Assembly (NCBI RefSeq): GCF_963678635.1
Contig: NC_087065.1
Location: 34,039,679 to 34,103,678 of the forward strand
From: Symsagittifera roscoffensis
Lineage: Eukaryota; Xenacoelomorpha; Acoela; Convolutidae
Reading direction: 5' to 3'
Length of the DNA: 64,000 nt
In this document: piece by piece, positions 32,915-45,592 of the stretch
Layout of the letters: the number at the start of each line of letters is the position of its first letter
Position numbering within the stretch: the stretch's first letter is position 1
The notes under the pieces: model-generated
What the model was told of the DNA's origin: nothing
What the model saw: only the letters and a program-made list of their open reading frames with translations
The model's database searches: none
Translations under genes and position numbers: made by a program

Positions 32915-33454
32915 AAACCAAAGCGCCTTAATACAGCCAGGTTTAACGATAATAGGCTGCATCCACAAGAAACTGAGCTGAGCTGGATAATTTTAATGAA
33001 CCTGATTGCAAACAAATTTCTGCCCAAAACCCTAATCTTACCTGAAATAATCCAAAGCTCCAAAAAATGATGTTAATCGCAATCTTTACATTCGAAACCA
33101 TGTGCTGCTTAAGTTAATTAATAAATTTGTTCAACCACAAACACTCATTGTTTCGATCAATCTTAACTGAGAACAACCCCTCAAATGTTCTGCCGAGACG
33201 GCATCTTTTTCTCGTTCTTTGGTAATGAATTCTGTACAAATTTTTTTGCTTTTATTATTTCCAAATTCTCTTGATAATCTTACGATACTGTTCCTCCTCA
33301 TATAATGTCCGATCAAACACACTGTATCATATGTAACAACCACTTACGCGGCCGTGGAATTTGGGGCACAACATGCGCAGCCTAGATGCATGTAAAATGC
33401 ATCGGCTTTAACCGAGGCAGCGACCATGATGACAATTTCAGCTGCATTTGATGC
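32915..33454. other. Short unassigned stretch
   Basis: A more balanced composition at 33340-33460 but no recognisable coding signal. Possibly 5' flank of the RT element that begins near 33455. Confidence 0.3.
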
Positions 33455-35480
33455 ACCTTCTTGATTACAGAAAACACTACAAATGACATCCAAGTCCCTC
33501 CGACTCAACCTCAACAAGTTCCTTCGACCAACCACCAAAATCCTGCAATTCCGAACAGCTACGAAATTGTAGCAGCCATGCCCGACCCCTTGTCAAATAC
33601 CCCACCTGAACTAAAAGATGAAAAAAGAACAATCTACAGCCAAGTAGTGCACTTGAAATTAGTCTCCATGATCCTCGCAAAAAAACAGAGTTGGGTTTAA
33701 TTTTTAAGAAACTCTAAACAAAACCCTCAATTCGTTGATTGAAACACTACAAAACACATACGCAATGCACGCAACAAATGATATTCCTCCACCTCATGAT
33801 ATGCGAAACCAAATCGGAGAAAGATGGATCGAACTTCAAAATTATAGCAAGAAGGCTTAATGGCATAAGGGCAAACTGGACAAATTTTTTAACGAGAAAA
33901 AAGCGCTGCAAATGCGCTTTGTAAAGAGTAAGAAATAGAAAGTAGAAACTGAAGCACAGTACTTCAATTGAAAAATGAGCACTGGAAAAATATCGAGTGC
34001 TTGCTAAATCAACTGATACCTCCAAGGGAGTTCTCTCACTAGAGGAAACGGTCAAAAGTCAAACTGTTGAGCAAATCCTCCTTGATAAACACCCTCCCGC
34101 GGAGCCAATAAACAACAACAATATGACATCATGCTCCGAAGCTATAATCTTTTTCCACCCATCCTCATTCGACGAAATAAACGCCCAGAGAATTACGAAG
34201 GCTGCCATTACAACACTTGGTTCCTATGCCATGGTTGCAAATTAGTGGAGACGCATACTAACGCACTTTGATCAACAGTAAGTTGAAATATTAAAGACAA
34301 TAGCTAAATTTGCACAGAAAATATCCAAAAAAATAGTACGTCTTGAGCTTCTTGAACCATTTAGTGCCTGTCGACTAATTCCGTGTGATTGAAACCCAGT
34401 AGTTAGGCCAATTGGCATAGGCGAAGTCATCCGCAGAATAATAGATTGAAATAACATAAAGTGGTTAAAAAACGAAATTATGGTACTCGGATCGAATTAC
34501 CAACTATGCCTTGGCCAAAAATGTGCCATCGAGCATGCAAGTCATACGCTTAGGAAGCAATACGAGAAAAAAGATTCCATTGCAATATTATTAATAGACG
34601 CGGAAAATGCATTTAAATCCCTAAACCTGGCTTTGAAAATATTTGCAAATATATGCCCTTCTATACTACCCGCTATACATAACTCATAATTTAACCCATC
34701 CAAACTCTTCGTAAATAAAAAGATAATCCTATCTAGGGAAGGAACCACACAAAGAGACCCATTGGAAATGGAAATGTACGGGGTAGCCACTTTACCTTAA
34801 AACTAGCCAACAATAAAACTAGTCAACAATAACAACTTAACTCAGAAATGGTCAACAACGATAAAACTAGTCAACAAAAACTACTTAACTCAGAAATGAT
34901 ATGCAGACGATGGCAACGCAGTTGAAAATTGGAAAAGTCTGCGAACAGTTTTTTGAGAACACTTCAAACACGGAAAAAACTTTGTATATCATGTTAAAGC
35001 ATCGAAAAGCCAGCTCAGTGTAAAAGATGAAAAATACAATGAGGCGATGAAAGGAGGGGGGCCAGAATAATTGGTTCTGTCATAAGATGCGAGACTGATT
35101 GTAAAATTTTCTTAGAAACTCAGTTAAAAGAACATAACAAAAAACTGAAAAAAAATTGGCAAGATCGCGAAAACATCGCCACAAAACGTGTACTCCTGTA
35201 ACACAGTGAAAAATACGCACTCGAAGGGAAAATACGCACTTGAGCTAGCCTCCGAAAAAGAAGCCTCAATTTGGTTAAACGCACTGCCACATGGAAGATA
35301 TAATTTCAACCTAAATAAATCCGAATTATGCTATTCTAGAGAAGGTACGGTTGAAGTAATTACCTTTAATGACAACGCATTAAATGCTGACTTGATTAAA
35401 CTCCTGTGCTATTGTTTTTTGATGTATTTAATAAGGCTGGTATGGGCCCTATCCAGCTTGTGCACGACCGTACCTTAGCA
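33455..35480 (+). pseudogene. Decayed RT-containing element (same family as 26.5 kb)
   Basis: The plus strand reads, with many frameshifts and stops: EQILLDKHPPAEPI; AQRITKAAITTLGSYAM; EPFSACRLIPCD; VVRPIGIGEVIRRII (RT fingers); LCLGQKCAIEHASHTLRKQY; AILLIDAENAFKSLNLALKI (motif A, D present); ILSREGTTQRDPLEM (motif B, normally QGDPLAM); KNFVYHVKASKSQLSVKDEK; ARIIGSVIRCETDCK; FLETQLKEHNKK. It then jumps to EKEASIWLNALPHGRYNFNL. The metal-binding YADD is represented only by a disrupted trace (ICRRW, frame-shifted). Between the thumb and EKEAS roughly a hundred or more residues are missing, and the zinc/nuclease end is absent, so it carries an internal deletion and 3' truncation. This RT type recurs across invertebrate genomes; its class (R2-like non-LTR versus other) is uncertain. 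Confidence 0.65.
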
Positions 35481-35559
35481 GAAGGGCCGCTTTTTTTAAA
35501 TTTTTTAAAATTGTTTCCACAAAATTTGATTCAATTTAGTTTACTTTAATTCTGACCAT

Positions 35560-38320
35560 CAGGCGAAGATTTCGCCTCTCTTGATCAGCTTAATATGTAT
35601 TCTTTTTTATTTAGCTCATATTATAAAAACTAAATCCATTTTCCCTCCATTAACTGTCCAGGTTACTTTTGAAATCGTTGATGATTTTCGAATTCAGTGC
35701 TTCTCTTGGCAGTTGCTTCCTGTCTGTTAGAGCTCTGATCGGGAGAAAGTGATTTTTAACGTTTATCCTTGTTTCTGAACTTTTAAAGTGGGAGAGGGAT
35801 TGAAGAGGGAAATGAGTTGCTCTCCGTTGAACATTTTCCATTATTCTTATGTTTTTAGAGTCGCGGGTACCATGCTTGATTGCAGAACTCAAGATGAGGC
35901 AATATGACCTCTTTGTACACGTTCAAAAATACACGTGTGGTCATTTTGTAGCAAGTGCTTTATCAGTTGCAAGGATTGATTTAGCTTTTTTGATTGTAGT
36001 GAAATTATATGCTTCGAACAAAAGCTTACTATCAGTGACAACTGCCAGATGTTTTTTCCCTTAACTTTTCAAATCCTTTCCGTAGAGGCAAAAATTTGTA
36101 ATGAAACTGTCAGCCCTTACAATTGCAAGCGTCCTTTGTACACATTTGTCGTTATTGAAAAAAGAAAAACTTTTGAAGACCAATTTTCCGGCATTTTTTT
36201 ATGATCTTCCTGAATGATGTTTCATCATTTATCTCGCACTTCATTTTATCCATTTCATTCCATTTCGTTCCATTTCATCATTTATCTCGCACTATATTTT
36301 CGCACGTCAACAAATAGGCGTAAATTCGAATTTATTGAATCTGGCAATGAATTGCTTTTCATCAGAAATAACACCGGAAAAAGATGAGAACCTTGGAAAT
36401 TACCACTATTGACATTTTTCCAGCTTGACTTGCTATCATTGAGAAGCACTTTTTGTTGCCTTTTAGAAATGAAGTCATTTAACCAATTCAATGTTTTTTC
36501 AATTTTTCTTTTCTGGTGTAGAATACCTAAGAGTCTTCCGGTGGCAAGGAGTCAAATGAGTTTTTGAAATGAAAGTAGATCACACCAACTTCTCTGTGGC
36601 AATGAAGAGTCGCAGTGAAGTCGTCAAGCACTTTCAGGAAATAAAGATGAGAGGATCTTCCAGGTAAAACCTAAATTGTTTTTTTTACAAGTATTTTTGT
36701 TTCTGTTCATATGATCTATTAAATGAGACCTGGTGGTTTTTTCAAAAATTACAAACAATTGATGTAAGGATTACTGTTCTGTAGTTGTGCACCAACGATT
36801 TCAATCCTTTCTTAAAAACAGAAGTTATGCGAGCCAGTTTCCTTTCCTTGGGTAATATACTATCGTTCCGAAATTTATTGAAGTTTTCGTCAATGCATAA
36901 GCTAATTGAAGCCTTAATTCAAACGAACGTTTCGGGTTGATTGCATCTGGTACTAGTGATTTTGAAATATTAATCATATCTGATTGCTTTTTCACTGTTT
37001 GTTCAGTTATTTGATTTTCCTCGCTAGTTTGACAGATGAGGTTCACATGTGGATGTTTTCACTGAACAGGGGTTTCATTTGTAAAAACCGATAAAAAAGT
37101 TTCTTAGGAGCTCAAGTTTTTCTGTCTTATTTGTTGTTAGCGCTCCATCTGCTTAAACTAATGCTGGTATAGCATTTGGTAGCACATTTTTTTTGTTTCC
37201 CGTTGATCGAAATTTTTTTTCAGTTCCAGTAGTACTTCTTTCGCCATATTATTTTCTCTCGCCCGACAATCTCTTCTGGTGGCTGCCCTTACTGCGTTCA
37301 TTTTTCTTTGTAATTATCAGGATTGAATGTTGTTCTAGACATACAAAGGTTGTTCCAAGTTTTGTTTCTTAATTTTATAGCCTTTATTGTACTATCCTCG
37401 AGCAATTTTCATACTTCTCTGTCTATATTTCAACTCTGGTACATAAATTTTTGTTAGTCGGGTTAGTTCGTGCCGCAGGTTTTTCCATGCCTCTTTTATA
37501 AGATTTGCATGTTCAGTTTTAATTTTGTTTATTTGTTATCGCATTCCATCGTAATCTCAGCTTGCGAAACTGTATCGATTTTTTTTCAGCATCGATACGA
37601 TTGATTGGTAGTTTTATTAAAATGATAACAAGAAGTGATGGTTTATCTTCTGCTATGATGCGACTTGGCTCGCTGATGAGTTGGATAAGGAACAAAAATC
37701 GAGCTTTTTCCAGAAACTTGAACTCTTTGATTTTTTGATCTTTATTTGTGCTCAATTTTTCTTAAGTTGTCGAGGGTAAGTTTGTATCGCCACTCATAAC
37801 AGTGAAGTCCTTCGTATCTTTTTCACAGATATCGACGATTGATCGATACAAAGAGTTATTGTTCGACTCTGTTGCGTTTGGCCTCCGATAGACAATTATT
37901 AAGCAAATGATTCTTCAAGCGATATCAATGTCGCAGACCATCTTTTCTTGGACGTCGAATTGATGTTATCTTATCGAGGAGTCTATATTTTTGTTTATGA
38001 ATATTAAAATTCCTCGTCCTTTGTCTTTTGTATTCATGTTAGTTGATTCGATTTTGTAGTTCTTAAGTTTCAAAATGGGTTCCAAAAAGTTTTTTTTATA
38101 GTTTTTTGGCTTAGCTTCAACTGAAGCAATTAAATCCGACGAGTAACTTATTTTATCATTTAAACTTATCAACTCCTGATGTTTTGCATGTGTACTTGTG
38201 CCAACGTTTCTGTCCCAGAAGAATAGTTTTCTCGCCTCTTGATTTTTATAATTTGCATTCCTCAAACCAGATGCACAAAATTCCCTTCTTACTGATCGTT
38301 AAAGGTTTTTGCTCTCGTAG
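35560..38320 (-). pseudogene. Decayed CR1/Jockey-like retrotransposon with EN and RT
   Basis: Minus-strand fragments in order. Endonuclease-like: GRGILIFINKNIDSS (38000), then FLIQLISEPSRIIAEDKPSL (37650). RT: ITSVFKKGLKSLVHNYRTVI followed by LTSIVCNF (36750; family FKKG.....NYRPVSLTSI); YFHFKNSFDSLP (36560, motif A); MNWLNDFISKRQQKVLLNDS and NSGNFQGSHLFPVLFL (36400; family GVPQGSVLGPLLF); LPDSINSNLRLFVDVRK (36300, the FADD box reads FVDV). Thumb: ENVQRRATHFPLQSLSHF and QLPREALNSKIINDFKSNLD (35700). Many stops and changed catalytic residues make it inactive. Its 3' end lies around 35560, next to the end of the plus-strand RT pseudogene. Confidence 0.7.
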
Positions 38321-39260
38321 CTATTGTCACACTTTTTCCCTTAACTTCAAATTTTGATCTGGACTAAACCTGAGAATTTTTATTCCACCTGCTTCTTTCA
38401 TTTTTTTCAATTTCAAGTTCGACTAATAAAATTTTGCTCAGCGTTGAATGAAATTTATATTTTGTTTAACGGATTTACAATTTGTTTAATGGTCTGTTTT
38501 TTGTTAAGCGGATTTGCGACCAAGTCGGATCATTTTCACGTTTCCATTACCTTGCATATCACTACTTGATAAAAATTTTGAACAAGAATTTTATCTTCTT
38601 ATTTTTTTGTTTCAATTCACAGTTCGTATTTTCTTTCGCACTGTAATTCAATGTGTTTTTCTTTCTTTGATTCTCTTCAGTTTTTTCGCGCTTTTGCACT
38701 TCGGTTGCTTTTTTTTACAATTTACTTCAGAAGATTAAGCTTCAGAGTTTTAACTTCCTTCCACACTCCTGTTTTTTATCTATGTTTAAATGAGTTGATC
38801 CAGCTAAAAGCTAGAAGAGATCAGTCGTCATAGTGTTCACGTTTTCCATTGGTGAGTCAAGATTTATTCTGAGCTGTTTAGACAATCTCTTGTCTCCAGT
38901 TTCTTTTTCTTCATTAATTAATTCTTTCACAGCAGGCATAGATCACCACAACACCAGATTACGGCTGATTGCCACTTGATTATAAGCTGCGTCCGCAATC
39001 CTGAGGCATTTCTCAAAGATGTGCACACGAAAGTTGTTTTAAACGTTTTTCTCCATCCAGACACAACTCAGAAGCAAATTGAGATAATTGCTTCAAAATT
39101 ATTCAGAACTTCCAGAAACGCAAGTTTTCCAGCCATTTCCAGGCTCAACTTTGCTCGGAGCTTTCCACAGCTCATCCCACAATTTTAAAAATAATTATCT
39201 CTCAAACATCGAATCACCAAACAAAACAGGATAAAATATTAATGTCTTGTCTACACAGAT
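38321..39260. other. T-rich sequence upstream of the CR1-like element
   Basis: Could be the 5' UTR or ORF1 of the minus-strand element, but no domain is visible. The 60-74 codon frames here are low-complexity Phe/Leu-rich. Confidence 0.3.
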
Positions 39261-39269
39261 TCAATTGAA

Positions 39270-40080
39270 CACATACAATACCAAAAATTTTGAAATAATT
39301 TAAATCAGATTTTCAAGCATGTTTTCTCAAGACAGGAATATCTTTAAAATTTTTTAATGTCGTTCGAATCATAGCATAAAGGATTTTAATATGATGTATC
39401 ACTCAACACATTGCGGCTATTATTTGCGTTACCTGGCTTAGCGTACAAGAAGAAAAAAATCAAGGTTAGCCAATTGTTTTGCAAGTAGCACAGAATCTTT
39501 CGACTATATTAATAATAAAAATAGAATTAACTGTCTTCTTTCATTTTTCATTATATTGGTGTCGTTTAAAATAGATGGGTGTAATTCTAGACCTAAGCGA
39601 TTGAAAAATTTTTTGAAATTTTGAAGCACGAACAAAACTGGTTTTCAAAAATTGGAAATAAAACAGGAAATTTTAAAAGTTATCTAATAATTTTTCTTAA
39701 TTTTGCGTATTAAATTCACTTTTTTGAAAGTGCCTAACTTGAGCCTAAATTAAGGAAAAAAATGGTTGATTTCCATATAAAGAATGTTTTTCACACAAAA
39801 TTGAATTAGAAATTAAAGTTTTTAAACCAGCTTTGCTCGACAAGGGCGGAAGTTTTTAGAAAAATTTATACTACTATTCGAATCCCGTCTGAGAGCATTT
39901 AAAAATGAGATACCCTTAGCACTCTTCGATGATTATTTTTGGTAGCTGAATTTGCGTGGAAAACAAAGAAAAAAGTGAAAAAAAACCATAACACAGAGTT
40001 CATAAAACCATAAATAATACAAGCCATAATACAAACCATAAATAACGCTGATTTCAATTATTTTGAAATAATAAAAAAGA
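39270..40080 (+). repeat. Dispersed family B, two units
   Basis: TCGTTCGAATCATAGCATAA, TAGCCAATTGTTTTGCAAGT then AGCACAGAATCTTTCGAC, and at 39880-39960 CGAATCCCGTCTGAGAG and GGTAGCTGAATTTGCGTGGA. The order of blocks is that of the 24.5-26.2 kb cluster. Confidence 0.6.
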
Positions 40081-40360
40081 AGAATCACAATAAAGTGGCC
40101 ATCTTGGGAAAACGAAGGAAACTACATTTTTAAAGTACTACAACCGAAGAAGATCAGGAATTGTCACGAAACAATAAAATGGAAGTTAATTTTTTTTTAA
40201 AGGAGCTCGACTGTGTTCAAAGTTGATTAGACCTTTTTAAAGAAAGAGTCTGACTGTCTTCAAAACGACTTGAATTTCTTTAAAATAATGAGTTCGGTTT
40301 TATTCAAAATTTATTAATAAGGACCATATAGCCAAACAACTATTTGCGTATAGAAACATC

Positions 40361-40482
40361 GGTTCCATGACATTCTACCCTATTCCAATCTACCCTATGC
40401 TAGTCTACCCTATACTATTCTATCCTACATACCAATCTACCCTATACCAATCTACCCTATACCATTGTACCCTATAATTAAA
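40361..40482 (+). repeat. Left TIR of the MULE, minisatellite-built
   Basis: Seven or so tandem CTACCCTATACCAAT-type units after GGTTCCATGACATT. Inverse partner at 42455-42587. Confidence 0.9.
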
Positions 40483-41217
40483 ACAATTGAAACTTACCCC
40501 ATCCTCTTGAAGAATCTGAAACAGTATATTTCCGAACAAATCAAAGAACCATTAATTATGATCAAAGAATAATTGACGCACGTGAACAAAATATCAAAGC
40601 AACGTAAAACTTGCGCGTTCAAAATGGAAATTAGTTCAAAGCATGAACGAACAGAAATTTTAATCCAATATTGCTATAGAAATGCGTTGCAATGTTGCTA
40701 TTTCTTAAACAAACAAAAGTCATATCACATCAAGTCGACATAGCGTAGCGGATAATGCCTGTGTTTGAAAATCAAAAGCTCGAAAGATCAAATCACCAAG
40801 AAGTCAAATTTTGAATGAAATTCAAAAATTACTGAGGGTTTGACTAGTTGATCACAAAAGGAGGGGTAGACCCCCCAGTAGCAGGCCAAGGCGGTACTGG
40901 GGGGCGGGGTGAGGGAGAAGGTAAAATTCTTTTGGTATTGGCCTCTATTACCTCCCAAAATTTCAGCCCTCTACGGCCACGGGAACCTCAAAAAGTGTAT
41001 TTTTTTTAGAAATTAAATTGAATTTTTGAAAAATTCACAAAGTTTGTTAAAATAAACTGAGTTAGGAATGACTTAATTGCGCGAGAGAATACAAATAGGT
41101 TAAAATAGAATCTTTGTTAAAATTGTTGCAAATGTTTTTCACTTTCTCGTTCAATTCCCTGTACTTCTTTCAACTGGGGTTGCTGTTTCCTCCCGTTGCT
41201 TTCATTATATTAAATTT

Positions 41218-42354
41218 CTAATTTGCAGCATCCAGTTTTATTTGTTCCAGAAAGGTGTGAACGGATGGGTGGTTTCCTTTGAAGAGAGTAGCAACGCCAA
41301 GATGCCAGCCTTCTACAGCATTTGTTGTCCTTATTAACCCAGCAGCTGCTTCTTCGGAATGGTTTCGCCTTTAATGTAGGTGCGCTGAAAGTATGAGGCT
41401 ACCTCATCAAGTTTTTGAGTGATATTGTCGTCAAGATCAAATTTGTCCGACACGTTTTCGATTTCCTCAATGACCAAGTCAAAAGCAGCATTGACCATTT
41501 CAACTGGTACGAAACTTAGGGCTGGAACTAAGCGCAATGACAAATTGAGATTATGATTAGTTTCGTACAGTCGCTTCAGGCCCACTTCGTTTATTTTTCG
41601 GTTGAACGCTTGACATAAATGAAAATAGCAGCCTTTCAGCAACGCTCCGGTATGGTGACTAGCGAAAGCGTTCAGTGCTGCACGTTCAAAATCGAGGAGA
41701 ATGCGGTGAGGCTCGGTGTTTTCGGTGATGGCTGATAACCCCTTCAGTAGCTTTTTGTAAGTGTGTTTTGTTTTGTTGGGCAACAGTGCATAAATGCAGG
41801 GGGGGGGGTTAAAAGCCAGCGAGTTGAATGTGGATGGTGTAGAGTTGATAAAATTGAATCGGGCAAACTTTGAACGTTCCATCACATAGCCACGTGGGTC
41901 TATCATTTACCTTGTGTCGATTGAGGGCCCGGTTAATAGCCGACCGGCAAGGAAGAGCTAATTGAACTGCTTTTTCTTCGGAGACAGACTGCAGGCCGTT
42001 TGCTATAATTATGCTGTTGACTGGTACTTGCTGTATTTTTGTGTCCTGTTTCATTTTCTGCACGAGAAGCCTTGCATCCAAACGACCAGGAAATACTTCG
42101 TGCGTGTGCTCATTTCTACAGGAAATAAGATCGTTTTCTCTGGTTATTGCTGTCGTTTTGCATTTATGGGACCCCCATCTTGAACACTTCCAGTGAATGT
42201 TTCCATTCTTTGTTTCCTGTTTTTTCGTAAACTCGTGGCCACCGATTACAAGCGTTCGCCGATTCTGTTGGGATAATTGAAAAAAAAATTTCCGATTTTG
42301 AGGCTCTAATTGCGATTTAGTCTTTAGAACAATTTCCTTAAGTGAAAGACTCAA
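41218..42354 (-). pseudogene. FLYWCH-MULE transposase, frameshifted
   Basis: The N-terminal frame (42354-41809) carries a FLYWCH zinc finger: VIGGHEFTKKQETKNGNIHW, KC...HKCKTTAIT...NEHTHE, with the C..C..H.H ligands visible. It continues to RPTWLCDGTFKVCPIQFYQL, supplying the first catalytic Asp (DGTF). The second frame (41906-41334) gives PPPCIYALLPNKTKHTYKKL, then HRILLDFERAALNAF (second Asp) and LLKGCYFHLCQAFNRKINEV. A third frame ends LIRTTNAVEGWHLGVATLFK, with the catalytic Glu in VEGW, and stops at 41218. The first shift lies at or near a run of ten G (41799-41808), a slippage-prone site. The second, near 41345, also lacks around 15 residues found in relatives. All three DDE residues survive, so decay is recent. 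An intron at either break is an alternative, but no good splice sites are evident. Confidence 0.85.
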
Positions 42355-42454
42355 ATTGAGTCCAAAAATTTAGACTCAAATGAATTAACACGTGCTGTAT
42401 CTTTCCGATTCTAATTAGGACTTTGAAAGATTACATTATGATACCTCATTATGG

Positions 42455-42587
42455 TATATAGGGCAGATTAGTATAGGGTAGATTAGTATAGGGTAGATTG
42501 GTATAGGGTAGATTGGTATGTAGGGTATAATGGCATAGGGTAGAATGATATAGGGTAGTTTGGAATAGGGTAGATTGTCCTGCCACC
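42455..42587 (-). repeat. Right TIR of the MULE, minisatellite-built
   Basis: Inverted array ATAGGGTAGATTGGTATAGG with variants, ending ATTGTCCTGCCACC. It is slightly longer than the left array by one or two units. Confidence 0.9.
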
Positions 42588-42599
42588 GAAACATCAACC

Positions 42600-45080
42600 A
42601 ATCTTGTTCTGAGCTCAGCGGTAATAAGAAAACAAACATAGAAAAGTGGATTTAGCAGCTGTAATTTTAGTACTTAGAATATCAGCACAGTTATGTTCTA
42701 AAAGTGAGCTCAAAAAGTTTGCTCCTTTTTGCTGCCTCTGGGCATTATAATATTACTCACAAACGTCAATTGTTGTTATTGTGATTACCATGAAAAAAAT
42801 CAAAACACGACAGCAGCTCGAATAGCTGTGCATCACTTTGTGAGGAGAATGGGATGTCACTCAGCATTTTGTGCAGGAAGAATACGACACGACGTGGAAG
42901 ATATCAAAGCAATAAAAGACAACAACTTTGAGTTACAATCAAGGAGGCAGATAGACAAATTGTTCCTCGAAACTGCCACAGTAGCAACAAACTCCAACAA
43001 AGCAGATAGACTAGAAGATGGCTGTACAGAAAGGCTCAAAGCACTGATGAATTGGAAACGGAAGAGTCGTCTACAATTTGGCTCACATTGTACAACACGA
43101 GCACCAAGCATCAAAACGACACAGATCCGGAAACAACTCTAAATCAGACACGCAAACACCAGGACTCACAACACAAACATGACCAACCACTTATAGATGA
43201 AGAACAAGAAATACAAGAAATTGCCGCAATAATCAGAAACGTTTTGCGAGACAGCTATCAGCTGCCCCACGATGAACAACATAAGACTTAAAAAGGGAAA
43301 GTTCAAGAAATTTGCCAGAGAAGTAGCATTGCGGAATCTAACGCTCAGTTACCTCAAGATCAACAGGAAACTCAGCCACCTTATCAGAATTTGACCAACT
43401 TGCAAAACAATATTCGGCGAATCAATCCTTAAACCCGAACGTCATTATCCCGAACAGATCATCAGAATCAGACTGAACGATGGTTTCCATGACTATCAAG
43501 AGAGGGCACAATGACTCGAAGACAAATCCAACCAAAACACCACCTGGACATGCTTTGGAGTTGGAGTGTGAGTAGCGAGTAGCATGCAATAGCAATTAGG
43601 CGCTGGCTCAGGTTTTGATATGGGAGATAAACAGGTATACATGACTCTGAATGAGGTTTCGCCAAGAAAATTCGAGATCAATTAGGATTTGGCAAATATT
43701 CGGTAAACGTTCAGGAAGTTACAAACACAGATTCATTAAGAAACAAAAAGCTCCTGAAATTGGTACTGATAATGGGATACTTGGAATACAAGCAAATGCA
43801 TGTAAAGATTTTGTTATGCAACAGCAAATGCATCACGTGTTCATGATGGGTGAGACATAGTTTTCCAATCAGCTGGAGATAATCATTTAACAGGAATTGT
43901 CAATGGAAGCTCTTCAACATTCAATCAACGGCTACGTCAGCGTCCACAAGAACATCGTTTTACAGAACAATGCGCTTTGGGAACTTGGACAACCAACAGC
44001 AAAATTACTGAAATGGTATTTGACCCTTCTGCATAAAAAATGTAATCTGATTAGGAACAACTAGGTATGATAAGCAAAGGCCAATTGGACGAAGATTGCG
44101 AAGTAATTTTTCAAAGAAATGGTTTCGGATTTGCAAATTGAATGCAACAATAGCCAGCAATCGCAGGGTACGACACAGACGACAGGAATACGGGTTGTTG
44201 GGTAGATATGGTTGGTACGGGAATAATGGGTCAATTAGAAGCTAACAGTTAAAATAGAAGATTTAGAGATGTTTGTTCAAAAGAAATCAGCAGCAGTTAG
44301 ACTTTCAATATAAAATGGTACATGTATGGTAGGTACAAGTATGCTAGGTACAGGTACACGAGGTTTTGGTATGGGTACTGTGGATTGAAGCACAGAGATT
44401 TAGGGAAACAGTCGATCAAGGTTGTTACATCATCAGCTAACCAGAACAAAACAACGACCGTTTGGAAAAACTACGGCAGCATAAATCCAGCGACACGATT
44501 TGGAACATCATCGAACAACACGTAGTAACTTACGACAAACAGTCATTATTAGAAGAGACCCTGTGCAGTGGCATGAAATATTCAGTTTTTTTAAGCCACT
44601 TCTCACGATAGTTCAGCATTATCAGATGCTTAAAGAATTGCATACTTGCAAAACTCAGTCATCGGCAAAACAAAGGACTGGATTGTAGGCTACTCTTACA
44701 CTGCCTCAATCTACATTGATTCTTGTCACCATTATTGGCTCCGCTAACTTCGATTTAAATACCTCGGTTTTTATCAGAAAATGTAACGTCAGAAACTGGA
44801 TAGATACGAGGTCCAAAGCAAAAAATCACGAGAGAAAAAATGAACAAGGATCAAAAAACCTTTGGTCACCGGCGAAATTGTAGCGGATATGCTCACAATG
44901 GTGTTAAGATATCGAAAAGAATAGAGTCACCTGGTGCCAAAATATACGCTTTATTCTCAGCCATATGAGAGAAACAACAAAACATTTCGCATCTCAAAAA
45001 TTCCACTGTTTAGTTAATAATTTTTTTTTCATCATCGATCGACTTTAATCATTGCTTGAAAATAATGTAGAAGAAAAAAG
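42600..45080 (+). other. Unrecognised, possibly decayed coding element
   Basis: Less AT-rich than surroundings, A-rich on the plus strand, with frames of 137 codons (42729-43142) and 79 codons (43052-43291, acidic, Gln/Glu/His-rich, e.g. LIDEEQEIQEIAAIIRNVLR) and further broken pieces to 44690. Codon-like composition and back-to-back shifted frames suggest a dead transposon or viral-type ORF, but no domain is recognised. Confidence 0.3.
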
Positions 45081-45582
45081 TTTTTGTCTTGATACTGAGG
45101 CGAGAACGTGGTTAACAATGTCGAAAATGACTGACTGCAAACAAATCCACTGAAGCAGCAAACTTGCGCGGTAGAAGGGACATTAGGTTTTTTCGTTTCA
45201 CTCAATATACGTTCCCTAACGAAAAAGACTACGCACGCTCATAGCATGCTAGTTTTAGTGATGTTGATGTTTCAGTCATAGCATAAACAGCTACGACCGG
45301 ACGATGTCTATTTTCTAAATTCGCAGGGTAATGACTCAGGTGATGAATATCGATATGGAAAACCTACACAAAGAACTAGATTAGGCGGAAGTGTCGCTGT
45401 ATTTATAACGAAACGTTTGATAGAGAGACAAGTATCTTTCAAATATCGGATGATGTGAAATTTTTCATGATAACAGGGTTTGAAAAAAAAGGTTTGGAAT
45501 TTTTTGAGCAAGATAAACGGGTCATATGCACTAAACGGCCCAGAATAAGTATTTCTAATTCATGATCTTAAGTCAATATGTG
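45081..45582. other. Unassigned sequence
   Basis: AT-rich, no gene or repeat recognised. Confidence 0.3.
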
Positions 45583-45592
45583 GTTCAATCTG

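Larger units (their letters stand above)
40361..42587 (-). mobile_element. Mutator-like (MULE) transposon with FLYWCH transposase
   Basis: A 2,227-bp element flanked on both sides by GAAACATC (40353-40360 and 42588-42595), an exact 8-bp target duplication as expected for MULEs. Termini are GGTTCCATGACATTCTACCC (left) and, inverted, GGTGGCAGGACAATCTACCC (right). The terminal repeats extend inward for over 110 bp as arrays of a ~16-bp minisatellite (CTACCCTATACCAAT). The single gene inside is a minus-strand transposase with frame breaks (41218-42354). The 40490-41210 interior downstream of the transposase has no gene; it includes a tRNA-like phrase at 40741 and a C/G-rich palindromic patch at 40860-40915. 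Confidence 0.9.

Noticed and set aside
40738-40800. Second tRNA-like head (TAGCGTAGCGGATAATGCC) inside the MULE
   Set aside because: A-box match only; the B box is poor, so not supported as a SINE or tRNA.
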